Assembly: GCA_963696315.1 (NCBI GenBank)
Contig: CAVOJU010000005.1
Span: 110,959-174,958 of the forward strand
Origin: CAWKEY01 sp963696315
GTDB lineage: Bacteria > Pseudomonadota > Gammaproteobacteria > Methylococcales > Methylomonadaceae
Length of the DNA: 64,000 nt
Reading direction: 5' to 3'
Position 1 is the stretch's first letter. Each line of letters begins with the position of its first letter. A model generated the notes under the pieces. That model ran no database searches, was not told the DNA's origin, and worked only from the letters and a program-made list of their open reading frames with translations. Positions 9,133 to 19,855 of the stretch are shown here, piece by piece. Made by a program: the position numbers and the translations under genes.

Positions 9133-10764
9133 TCAGTTGAGTTCGATCTTGATTGCCTTGGTCGGGCAATATTTTTCGGCTTGGCGGGCTTTTGCCAGCA
9201 ATTCCAGCGGCGGGTTTTCTTGTAAAACGGTGACATTGCCTGCCTCGTCTACGTGAAAAAGGTCAGGCGCTTCAGCCATGCAGGTCGCATGACCCTGGCA
9301 AAGTTCCCTGTCGATTGTTATTTTAAAGCTCGGGCCGGTTTGTAAATTTTCCTGTGCGTGAGTTGCCGATGGCTCAGCGGCGGCTTGTTTAATGTCTGTG
9401 CGTTTTATGTAGCGAACACGGCAGGGTGACGCAGGCTGCACCACCATTTGAGTGAAATCATCCTGATAGGCGTCTTTGTCGTCAATCAGTTCAAAGGTGT
9501 AGCGGCGTAATAAAATGCTGAAAATCGCTTTCAGTTGCAGCATGGCAAACGCATTGCCGGAACACTTGTGTTTACCGCCGCCGAAGGCAATCCAGGCGAA
9601 AGGCTTGGCATCTTCCTGACGTGCTTCCGAATAGCGCTCAGGATCAAACTTTTCCGGATCCGGGAAAACCTCGGCAATGCGATGCGAGACGCGCGGCGAT
9701 GTACAGACGTATTTGCCGGCCTTGACCGTATAGCCTTTAAAATGAAAATCCTGCATCACCTTGCGAATCAGGAAAATCAGCGGCGGATGCAGGCGCAAAA
9801 CCTCTTTAATCACATTTTCCAGCAGCGGAATCTCGCGTAAAGACTGAAATGTGACTTCGCCATCGGCGCCGAAGTGCGTATCCAGTTCGTTCAACACCAA
9901 TTCCAACTGTTCAGGCCGACGCGCCAATTCCAGCAAGGTCCAGGCGGCCGTGCCTGCTGTGGTATGATGGCCGGCGAAGATGGTACCGATTAACATGCCG
10001 GTGATTTCATGCGCGGATAAGGAGCTGCCATCGTCATAACTGGCTTCAATGAGAATTTGAAACGCATCTTCGCTTTTTTCCGGTTTCTGCGCCCGTTTGG
10101 CAATGATGCCCGTGACTAATTCCTGCAGCCGGGCGCGGGCTTTATCTCGGCGGCGAAATACCGGCAAGGGCAGATAGGGAAAAACAAAGGCCAGAGGACT
10201 CAGGCCCTTTTCAAGATCGTGATAAATTTTAACAAATTCATCATTCAGTTCATAACGGAATTCATCGCCAAGCAGGCAGTGGCTGGACGTATAAATGGTG
10301 AGTTCTTTCATAAACTCAAGCAAATCAATTTCGCCCGTATCGCCCCAGCTGGCAATCATCTGCTCGACTTCCTGGACGATCACTTGCGCATAGCCGCGCA
10401 TCGGTTTGTCGCGCAATACCTGCATCAGCATTTTAAGCTGCTGGTCTTTTTTATCAGGCGGCGCATCAAAAACCACGCCTTTGCCAAAAATAGGCGTCAT
10501 GATTTTATAGGCCTGACTTTGATCCAGCTGGGCGTCAGGCGCGCGAAAAAAAGCTTCATTGGCTTCAGGACCGGTCATCAGCACCATTTTTTGATGAAAC
10601 ATACGGAATTCACCGATTTCTCCCAATGTATTTCTGAGTTTCATCATGTATTCAAAGGGGTTTTTACCAAATTCGAGCATATGCCCTAAAAGCGGCAATG
10701 CGCCAGGCATTTTCGGCGGCTCTTTGCCTGGTGAAACGGTTTTTTCTATATTCGTCGTAGTCAT
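9133..10764 (-). CDS. cyp51: Sterol 14-alpha-demethylase CYP51 fused to a [3Fe-4S] ferredoxin
   Basis: 543 residues from ATG 10764 (an ATG at 10830 is also in frame and would add 22 residues). The P450 part shows the oxygen-binding I-helix AGHHTTAG, ExxR (EVLR) and the heme loop FGGGKHKCSG with C401 as thiolate ligand. After an Ala/Gln-rich linker (about 455-480), residues from about 483 form a small ferredoxin with CQGHATC (C489, C495) and a later CPTKAI cysteine, the CxxHxxC...CP pattern of a 3Fe-4S cluster. This domain order matches the CYP51-ferredoxin fusion known from Methylococcus capsulatus. It removes the 14-alpha methyl group of lanosterol in three O2-dependent steps, with the attached ferredoxin supplying electrons. 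A 286-bp spacer separates it from the upstream reductase. Confidence 0.93.
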   Translation of the reverse strand: MTTTNIEKTVSPGKEPPKMPGALPLLGHMLEFGKNPFEYMMKLRNTLGEIGEFRMFHQKMVLMTGPEANEAFFRAPDAQLDQSQAYKIMTPIFGKGVVFDAPPDKKDQQLKMLMQVLRDKPMRGYAQVIVQEVEQMIASWGDTGEIDLLEFMKELTIYTSSHCLLGDEFRYELNDEFVKIYHDLEKGLSPLAFVFPYLPLPVFRRRDKARARLQELVTGIIAKRAQKPEKSEDAFQILIEASYDDGSSLSAHEITGMLIGTIFAGHHTTAGTAAWTLLELARRPEQLELVLNELDTHFGADGEVTFQSLREIPLLENVIKEVLRLHPPLIFLIRKVMQDFHFKGYTVKAGKYVCTSPRVSHRIAEVFPDPEKFDPERYSEARQEDAKPFAWIAFGGGKHKCSGNAFAMLQLKAIFSILLRRYTFELIDDKDAYQDDFTQMVVQPASPCRVRYIKRTDIKQAAAEPSATHAQENLQTGPSFKITIDRELCQGHATCMAEAPDLFHVDEAGNVTVLQENPPLELLAKARQAEKYCPTKAIKIELN

Positions 10765-11050
10765 AACGTGATCTATAAATGTGCAGTAAGGAGCGCACAT
10801 GTTGTAGGTTCCAGGTTCCTTAGAGAGCATTAGCCTTTGAATACGACCATAGACAGATGCCGGGCAACCGTCAATTTTACGCAGTGCTTAGCTAATACAC
10901 AAAACTTTCTGGATGTTCATGGGAACGGCAGCGAGCCCTATTCTGCCAGTGCTGGACGACCCTAAAGGCATTAAACCCCCCCTATTTGTTCAGCCATGCA
11001 TGAATAATTTCCCTTTTTTGCTCAAGCCACCCTATGGATAAACTGTGTTC

Positions 11051-12622
11051 TTAGCCAAGCTTTTCCAGCTTTCTCATTTCGACCGGGGAAACCCTGCCTT
11101 TCGAGGAAACCTTGTCGTATACCTCATCGAAGGCTTGCCGGCAGTACGGCAACCGCTCCCGCAAAAGGTCATAGCCGGCATGATCGAACATTGTTCTGAA
11201 ATCCTCTTCGCTCATCGAGGTTCTCGCATACAAGGCTTGGTAGCCCCGGTGTTCAATAACGAATTTTTCCAGCAAGGGCAGGGCGGCAGCGTTATCGAAA
11301 CCCGCCTTGCCCGGTGTACCGTAGGCGCCAATATCCACGTAGAGCTCGTCCACGGTGCCTTCCTGCGTCCTGAAAGGGTGCACAAAACCAGGCTGTCCGC
11401 CGTTATCCTTGATCGCCATCGGCGAAAGCCATAAGGGATATAACTGGAAATGCTCATCGAAATAGGCAATAGACTGCTTCAGATAGCGGATCGGCATGAG
11501 CATGTCCTGAACCACATGATATTTTTCCCGAAGCCGCCGGGTGGTTTCGGTTTCCGTGTATTTCAATAATTCAATGCGGGGCGGCAAGGCCCAGCCCAGC
11601 AATGCCCTGAAAATGGGGTGATTTCCGAACGGAATGATTTCCTCCATGGCCCAGAAATAACCGCGGGTATGCCGGTGATAATAATCCCGCACCGGCAGAT
11701 ATTCGACACCTTCCTTTCTTTGCTCCAGGTAGGTTTGGACATGTTTATAAAACCAGGGTTTATACCATCGCCCAATGGCATTCAAAGATCCGTCCGGGCC
11801 TGCGATATCAGCGAACCTGCCAACCATGATGACCGCCTGGTCTCGGCCGTATACCAAACCTTCCACGAAGTCGTTGTTTTCGGTATCGCGAGATGCCTGC
11901 TCGAAAACGCTGACCATAGTATCAAGGCTATAAACAGGCTGATAGTGAAGCCGGACATACTTTTTGACCGGAACGATTTTTAATTCGGCAGCCACCAGAA
12001 AGCCCAGGGTGCCATGGCTCCACGGAATCTGGTAAAAGAGCTCGGCATTTACCGAGGGACTGCATTTCACCAGTTTCGCTTCCGCGGTCACAATCTCGAA
12101 AGATTCGCAAATATGCTGGAATAGCCCATATTTATGGCTGCTGGTTTCCACACCGAAACCCATAATCAAACCGCCGACCGTCAAACTGTCCAGTTCCGGC
12201 ACTACTGGCAGCGTCCAGCCTCGAGATATAAGGCTACTTGTAATCTGGCCCATGGTCGCCAGCGGTTCCACCCGGACAGTTCCGCGCTGTGCGTCGATTT
12301 CAAGTATGTCGTACATTCCAATATTGATCTTGCGATGAGAAAGCTTGTACTTGGGCACCAGCTCGCTCATGGTTTTCCAGCCCGACCTCGCGGTACAAAG
12401 TTTTTGCTTCGCACCTTGGCTTTTCCAGTCCGCGATTTGCCTGATCACCGCTTCAACTCTGGCATCGTGTTTGGCGGGGGCACTGTTGAGCTGAAATGAA
12501 ATCCAGTTACGGATGCTTGCGTAAGCACCATAGGCTGCCGAAACGGGCAGCAGGAAGAGGGTGGCGAATATTCCGCGGTAATGGGTCAGTACGTGTTCGA
12601 ATAATTGCTCGGGTTTTGTCAT
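11051..12622 (-). CDS. DHCR24-like delta(24)-sterol reductase (FAD-linked)
   Basis: 523-residue FAD-binding oxidoreductase of the DHCR24/DIMINUTO family. An N-terminal hydrophobic segment (about 15-33) is followed by the PCMH-type FAD domain with LCTARSGW, RVEPLATMGQ, LPVVPELDSLTVGGLI and SSHKYGLFQHIC. The C-terminal half includes YYKPWFYKHV, DYYHRHTRGYFW and IPFGNHPIFR. These blocks look very close to the vertebrate enzyme throughout, from memory of the human sequence. It should reduce the C-24 double bond of the sterol side chain using NADPH. A good ribosome site (TTAGGATAA) precedes ATG 12622, making it the first gene of the sterol operon, divergent from narK. There is no frameshift here, in contrast to the cyclase. 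Confidence 0.9.
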   Translation of the reverse strand: MTKPEQLFEHVLTHYRGIFATLFLLPVSAAYGAYASIRNWISFQLNSAPAKHDARVEAVIRQIADWKSQGAKQKLCTARSGWKTMSELVPKYKLSHRKINIGMYDILEIDAQRGTVRVEPLATMGQITSSLISRGWTLPVVPELDSLTVGGLIMGFGVETSSHKYGLFQHICESFEIVTAEAKLVKCSPSVNAELFYQIPWSHGTLGFLVAAELKIVPVKKYVRLHYQPVYSLDTMVSVFEQASRDTENNDFVEGLVYGRDQAVIMVGRFADIAGPDGSLNAIGRWYKPWFYKHVQTYLEQRKEGVEYLPVRDYYHRHTRGYFWAMEEIIPFGNHPIFRALLGWALPPRIELLKYTETETTRRLREKYHVVQDMLMPIRYLKQSIAYFDEHFQLYPLWLSPMAIKDNGGQPGFVHPFRTQEGTVDELYVDIGAYGTPGKAGFDNAAALPLLEKFVIEHRGYQALYARTSMSEEDFRTMFDHAGYDLLRERLPYCRQAFDEVYDKVSSKGRVSPVEMRKLEKLG

Positions 12623-13318
12623 TGGATTTATCCTAATTTAACAACCACGCGCGTAAAGCGGATGGCTTCGAATTGCGGACTGAAAGCCCGGATATGCGCC
12701 GACTTCAGGTAGCGTCTTAATCGGCTTCCATTTTAAGGTTAACATTTGGATTCGGTGCAAAATGATACTCCAAATAGTGCTTGATCATCTCTTTCGTCAG
12801 GCTGCCCAAGCGTGGCAAAAAAATGACCACGCGCTCATGAACGCCGCCCACACTATCATTTCTTCAAGTACGTAAATTAGCTTGAAAAACACCGCCTTTG
12901 ATCCCTCTCATGTTTTCACTAGGCGGCTGTCCGAGAAGAGAAATAACCGTCCGACTGCTTTTTCTAGTATTCCAGGCAACAATAGCTGTCAATTCAAGTC
13001 TTCACAATTAACGCTAAGTCCTTATTAGATATTACTTATTTATCAAATATCCGCATTGACTTTGTTGGAATAGTTTTATAAAGTGCATCTGAAATATATG
13101 TTTTTAAAGTTTCTCTCAGCCAACAAGCGTGATGATCGTCTAAATTTTGATCGAAGTGACAAAGGAATTAACTGAAACGTTTCCCTGTAGGCGATGGATG
13201 GCTATATGAACACTGGCAGCAGATATGTTTTCCCTGAGACTGTCTGGGAGTTCGAGTTTTTTAATGTTTCTTTCTAATTATAAAAATCATCCATTTTTAA
13301 AGTGGAATAAGGATAGTT
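12623..13318. other. Divergent intergenic region between the sterol and nitrate operons
   Basis: About 700 bp with no convincing complete gene. On the minus strand 12717-12852 reads as a 44-codon fragment ending in a stop, with a protein-like look (FLPRLGSLTKEMIKHYLEYH), possibly the end of a decayed gene; I do not recognise the family. The half nearer narK is AT-rich. TTGACT near 13054 and TATAAA near 13076 could be a sigma-70-like pair, but the 15-base spacing is short. An ATCAA half-site near 13044 lacks a good partner, so I do not call an FNR site. Confidence 0.4.
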
Positions 13319-16004
13319 ATGTCTATTATTGAAAACGTTAGGCCCGGGCAGCAAACCCGTGCTTTAACGTTGAGTACCATCGCCTTTACTATTTGCTTCG
13401 CGGTTTGGACCATCTTTTCCATTATCGGCGTGCAAATCAAACAGGAACTAGGACTCAACGAAACCGAGTTCGGCTTGTTGATAGGGACGCCAATCCTGAC
13501 CGGATCATTGATCCGGCTGGCGCTGGGCGTGTGGACTGATCAGTACGGCGGGCGCGTTCTGTATACCGGCGTCATGCTTTCAGCCGCATTGGCGACCTTC
13601 CTGCTGACGTTTGCCGATACCTATATTACCTATTTGATCGCGGCCTTGGGTGTCGGTATTGCGGGCGGCTCGTTTGCGGTCGGTATCGCCTATGTGTCGC
13701 GCTGGTACCCTATCGAGCGGCAAGGCACGGCGCTGGGTATTTTCGGCGTCGGCAATGTCGGCGCGGCGGTGACCAAATTTATTGCGCCTTTCATTATGGT
13801 GGCTTATGGCTGGAAAACCGTTGCCCTGATCTGGGCGGCGGCTATTGCCATCATGGCTATCGTATTTTGGTTTTCAACCGAAGATGATCCGGTATTACGT
13901 GAGCGCCGTAGCCAAGGCGCTGCGCCCACACCCTTTTTGCAGCAACTGCTGCCGCTCAAGGATATTCAGGTCTGGCGTTTTTCCCTGTACTATTTTTTTG
14001 TGTTTGGCGGCTTTGTCGCCCTGGCCCTATGGCTGCCGCGCTACATGGTAGGCGCCTATGCCCTGGACATTAAAACCGCGGGTATGCTGGGCGCCATGTT
14101 TTCGATTCCGGGCAGTGTGTTTCGCGCTTTCGGAGGCTGGCTATCGGATCGTATCGGTGCGCGCACGGTGATGTACATGACGTTTATCGTGGCTGCCGTG
14201 ATTACCTTCATACTGTCCTATCCGCCAACCGATTATGTCGTGCATGGCGTTCACGGCGATATTCGCTTTACTCTGAGCATAGGCCCAGCCGGCTTTACCG
14301 TATTGATCTTCATACTGGGATTTTTTATGTCCCTGGGCAAGGCGGCCGTATACAAACATATTCCGGTGTATTATCCCGACAACGTCGGCGCGGTAGGGGG
14401 GGTGGTCGGCATGATCGGCGGCTTGGGCGGATTTTTGCTGCCGTTGACTTTCGGCATGTTGAATGACGTTATCGGTATCTGGAGCAGCTGTTTCATGCTG
14501 ATGTTCGCCGTGGCAATAATTTCCTTGTTATGGATGCATTTCGCCATTCTTCACAGGGAACGCCGCATCGTTTATGGACTGCCGGACATAGCCAAATATC
14601 TGCCTGAATTCCCGCATCCGGCGCCGCGTCTGTTAACCGAATGGGAGCCGGAAAATCAGGATTTCTGGGAAAAAACCGGCAGGCGTATTGCAAACCGCAA
14701 TCTGTGGATATCCATTCCGGCACTTGCTGCTGTCGTTTGCCGTGTGGATGGTGTGGAGCGTGGTGGTCATCAATTTGCCCACTCTCGGCTTCGGCTACAG
14801 CACCAACCAGTTGTTCTGGCTGGCGGCTTTGCCCGGATTGTCCGGTGCCACTCTGCGTATTTTTTATTCCTTCATGGTGCCGATTTTTGGCGGACGCAAA
14901 TGGACAGCCATTTCAACCGCCTCGTTGTTGCTGCCGGCACTGTGGATTGGTTTTGCCGTACAAAATCCGCAAACGCCCTTTTTAGTGATGCTGGTTCTGG
15001 CACTGTTATGCGGTTTCGGCGGCGGCAATTTCGCTTCCAGCATGGCCAATATCAGCTTCTTTTTTCCGCAGTCCCAGAAAGGTACGGCCTTGGGATTAAA
15101 TGCAGGCCTGGGTAATCTCGGCGTCAGTACCGTGCAATTTGTGGTGCCGCTGGCCATCACTGCGGGTATTTTCGGCTGGCTGGGCGGTGAGCCGCAAACA
15201 ATGGTGCAAGGCGAAGTGACCAAGCAAATCTGGCTGCAAAATGCCGGCTTTATCTGGGTGCCTTTTATTGTTGTGACTGCCATAGCAGCCTGGTTCGGCA
15301 TGAACGACATCGCCTCGGCGCAGGCCACGTTTAAAGATCAGATGGTGATTTTCAAGCGCAAGCACAACTGGCTGATGTGCTGGCTTTATACCGGCACCTT
15401 CGGGTCTTTCATCGGCTATTCGGCAGGTCTGCCGTTGTTGATTAAAACCCAGTTCCCAGACGTTGTGCCGACCCAATATGCTTTCCTCGGGCCGCTGGTA
15501 GGCGCGTTGATCCGGCCTGTGGGCGGCTGGCTTGCCGACAAGCTCGGCGGCGCACGCGTGACCTTGTGGAATTTCGTGGTCATGGGGGCGGGTGTTTTTC
15601 TTGTGCTGCAATTTTTGCCACAAGACGGTGCAGGCGGAAATTTCTGGGGCTTTTTATTCTCCTTTATTCTGCTGTTTGCCACGACCGGCATCGGCAATGG
15701 TTCGACCTTCCGCATGATACCGGTGATTTTTCTGACCAAACATCAACGCGCTTTGTCAAACCCCAGCGCCGATGTTGCCGCACTGGCGCGCCGCCTTGCC
15801 GCCAAAGAATCGGCGGCGGTGCTGGGCTTCAGTTCAGCGGTCGCCGCGTATGGCGCATTCTTCATTCCCAAAAGTTTTGGCACATCCATCGCCGTTACCG
15901 GAGGACCGGAAGCCGCGCTGTATGCTTTTTTGGTCTTTTACGCCAGCTGCATCGCACTGACCTGGTGGTTTTATGCGCGTCACGATGCCGAGATGCCCTG
16001 TTAG
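13319..16004 (+). CDS. narK: Fused nitrate/nitrite transporter NarK1-NarK2 (one apparent frameshift)
   Basis: Two complete MFS nitrate-porter domains in one polypeptide of about 894 residues. Domain 1 (about 1-430) begins after a short leader and carries the NNP-type GNVGAAVTKF and GLGGFLLPL motifs. Domain 2 (about 465-890) carries GNLGVSTVQFVVPL and a matching C-terminal half. Such fusions in Paracoccus pair a proton-coupled nitrate importer (NarK1 type) with a nitrate/nitrite antiporter (NarK2 type). The frame breaks near 14722, just inside the first helix of domain 2; dropping one base restores ISIPALLLSFAVW. AAGGA lies 8 bp before the ATG. It is the first gene of the nar operon, 85 bp before narG. 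If the shift is genuine, only the NarK1 half would be made from this start. Confidence 0.9.
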
Positions 16005-16089
16005 TTAGTATCGTTAGCGGATCGGGCTGGTTTGCTGCCGGCCCGCCATGTCGGGCGCACCTGCCCGGTCGATTTTATGAGGTAAACCC

Positions 16090-19000
16090 ATGAGCCAATT
16101 CCTAGACCGTTTGCTGTTTTTTAAAAAGAAAGTCGCTAGTTTTTCCGGTGATCACGGCGTTGTCACCAACGAAGATCGATCCTGGGAGGATGGCTACCGG
16201 CAGCGCTGGCAGCACGACAAGATTGTCCGCTCCACGCATGGCGTCAACTGCACCGGATCGTGCAGCTGGAAGATTTATGTGAAAAACGGTCTGGTCACCT
16301 GGGAAACCCAGCAGACCGACTATCCGCGCACCCGCCCCGATTTGCCCGACCACGAACCGCGCGGTTGCGCGCGCGGCGCCAGTTATTCCTGGTATCTGTA
16401 CAGCGCCAATCGCTTGAAGTATCCGATGCTGCGCGGCTATCTGGCCAAACTGTGGCGCGAGGCGCGCAAGACACTCGAGCCGGTAGAGGCATGGGCGTCG
16501 ATCGTCGAAGACCCGGTCAAAGCCGCCGGCTATAAAGCCCGGCGCGGTCTGGGTGGATTTATCCGCACCGGCTGGGAGGAAGTCAACGAGATCATTGCCG
16601 CCGCCAATATCTACACCGCGAAGCAATACGGGCCAGATCGCATTATCGGTTTTTCGCCGATTCCGGCGATGTCGATGGTGTCTTATGCGGCGGGCTCACG
16701 TTATCTGTCGCTGATCGGCGGCACCTGCATGAGTTTTTACGACTGGTATTGTGATCTGCCGCCGGCTTCGCCACAAACCTGGGGTGAACAGACTGACGTG
16801 CCGGAATCCGCAGACTGGTACAACTCGACCTTTTTGTTGCTGTGGGGCTCAAACGTTCCGCAAACCCGTACCCCCGATGCGCATTTCTATACCGAAGTGC
16901 GCTACAAAGGCGCGAAAAGCGTGGTGATCTGTCCCGATTACAGTGAAGCCTCCAAGTTTGCCGATCTCTGGCTGCACCCCAAACAGGGTACCGATGCGGC
17001 CCTGGCGATGGCGTTCGGCCATGTCATCATGAAAGAGTTTCATATCGACAATCCGGATCCCTATTTCACCGAATACGCACGGGAAAATACCGATATGCCG
17101 ATGCTGGTGCGTCTGACGCCGCATGGCAAAGGCTACGCCCCGGAACGCTTTTTGCGTGCCGCCGATCTGGACGGCAATCTCGGCCAGGACAACAAGCCGG
17201 AATGGAAAACCCTGGCGTTCGAAACAACCGGCGGCATTACCGTGCCGCACGGCTCTATCGGTTTCCGCTGGGGCGAGCAAAGCGGCAATCAGGGCAAATG
17301 GAACCTGGAGCAGAAAGACTCTGATGGCCGTGCGGTAGAATTGTGCTTGAGCCTGATTGATGTGAAAGATGCAGCGGTCGCCGTCGCTTTCCCCTATTTT
17401 GGCGGCGCAAGACACGACCATTTTGCGCATAGCGAGCATGACGAGCTGCAACTGCGGCAGGTGCCGGTGAAAAGACTGGTGCTTGCCGACGGTACAGAAG
17501 CGCTGGTTGCGACGGTATTTGATCTGATGGCGGCCAACTATGGCATCGACCGCGGCTTAGGCGGCGGCAATACCGCAGCTTCCTTATGACGATGATGTGC
17601 CTTATACGCCGGCCTGGCAGGAAATCATTACCGGCGTACCGCGCCGCGACGTGATTACCGTGGCGCGCCAGTTTGCCGATAACGCGGCCAAAACGCGCGG
17701 CAAGTCCATGGTGATCGTCGGCGCCGGGTTGAATCACTGGTATCACATGGACATGAATTACCGCGGCATTATCAATATGCTGATGCTGTGCGGTTGCGTC
17801 GGTCAATCCGGCGGCGGCTGGGCGCATTACGTGGGTCAGGAAAAACTCAGGCCGCAAACCGGCTGGCTGCCGCTGGCCTTCGCGCTGGACTGGCACCGTC
17901 CGCCGCGGCAGATGAACAGCACCTCGTTTTTTTATAGCCACACCGATCAATGGCGTTATGAAAAGCTGTCCGTGCGCGAAATCCTGTCACCGCTGGCCGA
18001 TCCCAAGGACTGGACGGGCAGTCTGATCGACTATAACGTGCGCGCCGAGCGCATGGGCTGGCTGCCATCGGCGCCGCAGCTGGGAGCCAATCCTTTGGAT
18101 GTCTGCCGGCAGGCGGAAGCTGCTGGCAAAAATCCCGCAGAGTATGCGCTCGAGCAAATCAAAAACGGCACGTTAACCTTCGCCTGTGAAGATCCGGATA
18201 ACCCGCAAAACTATCCGCGCAATATGTTTGTCTGGCGCTCCAATTTACTGGGTGCTTCCGGCAAGGGCCACGAATATTTTCTCAAGCATTTGCTCGGCAC
18301 CAAACATGGCGTGCAGGGCAAGGATCTGGGCGAGGAGGGCGGCCTGAAGCCGGAAGAAGTCGTCTGGAATGATCAGGCGCCGGAAGGCAAGCTCGATTTG
18401 CTGGTGACGCTGGATTTCCGGATGTCCACCACCTGCATGTATTCCGATATCGTGCTGCCTACGGCGACCTGGTACGAAAAGAATGATCTGAACACTTCGG
18501 ACATGCATCCTTTCATTCATCCCCTCTCCAAAGCGGTTGATCCGGCCTGGGAATCTCGCAGCGACTGGGCGATTTACAAAGGCATCGCCCGCACATTCTC
18601 CGAGCTCGCGCCTGGCCATCTCGGTGTGGAAAAAGATCTGGTGTTAACGCCGACCCTGCATGATACGCCTAGCGAACTGGCTCAGGCACTGGATGTAAAA
18701 GACTGGAAACGCGGCGAATGCGAGCCGGTACCCGGCAAAACCATGCCCAACATGGTGGTGGTGGAGCGCGATTATCCCAACACCTACAAAAAATTTACCG
18801 CGCTCGGGCCCTTGCTGAGCACAATTGGCAACGGCGGCAAGGGCATTGCCTGGAACACCGAGTCTGAAGTCGCCCAACTGGCGGCCTTGAATCGGGTGGT
18901 CACCGAAGCAGGGGTCAGCAAAGGCTTGCCGCGCATCGATTCGGATATTGATGCCGCCGAAGTGATCCTGATGCTGGCTCCCGAAACCAACGGCCAGGTC

Positions 19001-19849
19001 GCCGTGAAAGCCTGGCAGGCGCTGAGCAAGATTACCGGACGCGAACATAGCCATCTGGCTTTGCCGCGCGAGGACGACAAAATCCGCTTCCGGGACGTGC
19101 AGGCGCAACCGCGCAAGATCATTTCCTCACCGACCTGGAGCGGTCTGGAATCCGAGCATGTGTCCTACAATGCCGGTTATACCAATGTCCATGAGCGTAT
19201 TCCCTGGCGCACCATCACCGGCCGTCAGCAGTTTTATCAGGATCATGCCTGGATGCGGGCGTTTGGCGAAACCCTGTGTGTGTACAAACCGCCGGTCGAT
19301 ATGCGCACGATAGCGCCGATGCTGGGCCAAAAACCGAACGGCAACCCGGAAATCGTGCTGAATTTTCTTACCCCGCATCAAAAATGGGGCATCCACAGCA
19401 CCTACACCGATAATTTGCTGATGCTGACCTTGTCGCGCGGCGGCCCCATCGTGTGGATGAGCGAAAAAGACGCCGTTAGTGGCGGTATTGCCGACAATGA
19501 CTGGATCGAGGTCTTTAATGTCAATGGCGCCATCACCGCGCGCGCCGTGGTCAGTCAACGCGTACCGGAAGGCATGGTGATGATGTATCACGCCCAGGAA
19601 AAAATCGTCAACACACCCGGTTCGGAAATCACCGGCACGCGCGGCGGCATCCATAATTCGGTGACGCGGGCGACGCTCAAGCCGACGCACATGATCGGCG
19701 GCTATGCGCAGCAAAGTTATGGTTTCAATTACTACGGGACCGTCGGCAGCAACCGTGACGAGTTTGTGATCGTGCGCAAAATGCACAAAATAGACTGGCT
19801 GGATGATACGGCTGCCACAACTCAAATTCTAGCGGAGGTAAAGCCATGA
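16090..19849 (+). CDS. narG: Respiratory nitrate reductase alpha subunit (one apparent frameshift)
   Basis: Membrane-bound, cytoplasm-facing Mo-bis-MGD nitrate reductase catalytic subunit, about 1252 residues after correction. The N-terminal FS0 cluster motif HGVNCTGSC plus GCARG carries the histidine-and-cysteine ligand set of NarG. The molybdenum-ligand region YDWYCDLPPASPQTWGEQ contains the conserved Asp. The frame is interrupted at about 17584: the first part ends with a stop after NTAASL and the second continues in the next frame as DDVPYTPAWQE. Deleting one T restores the family sequence exactly where it should continue, so an assembly error is likely. GAGGT precedes the ATG. The stop overlaps the putative narH ATG at 19846. 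Confidence 0.95.
19834..19848 (+). promoter_or_regulatory. Strong ribosome-binding site and ATG for narH overlapping the narG stop
   Basis: GGAGG at 19834-19838 stands 7 bp before ATG 19846, which overlaps the narG stop as ATGA. This ATG is one base out of frame with narH. Removing one T from GTTG at 19855-19858 would put it in frame and add a few residues. Without that correction narH would have to begin at the TTG at 19856. Confidence 0.6.
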
Positions 19850-19855
19850 CTACTG

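Noticed and set aside
12717..12852. Possible C-terminal gene fragment upstream of the sterol operon
   Set aside because: Protein-like but too short to assign, with a stop codon just upstream; noted only in the intergenic entry.
13030..13050. Possible FNR or NarL binding site before narK
   Set aside because: Only one acceptable half-site (ATCAA) is visible; the partner half does not fit TTGAT.
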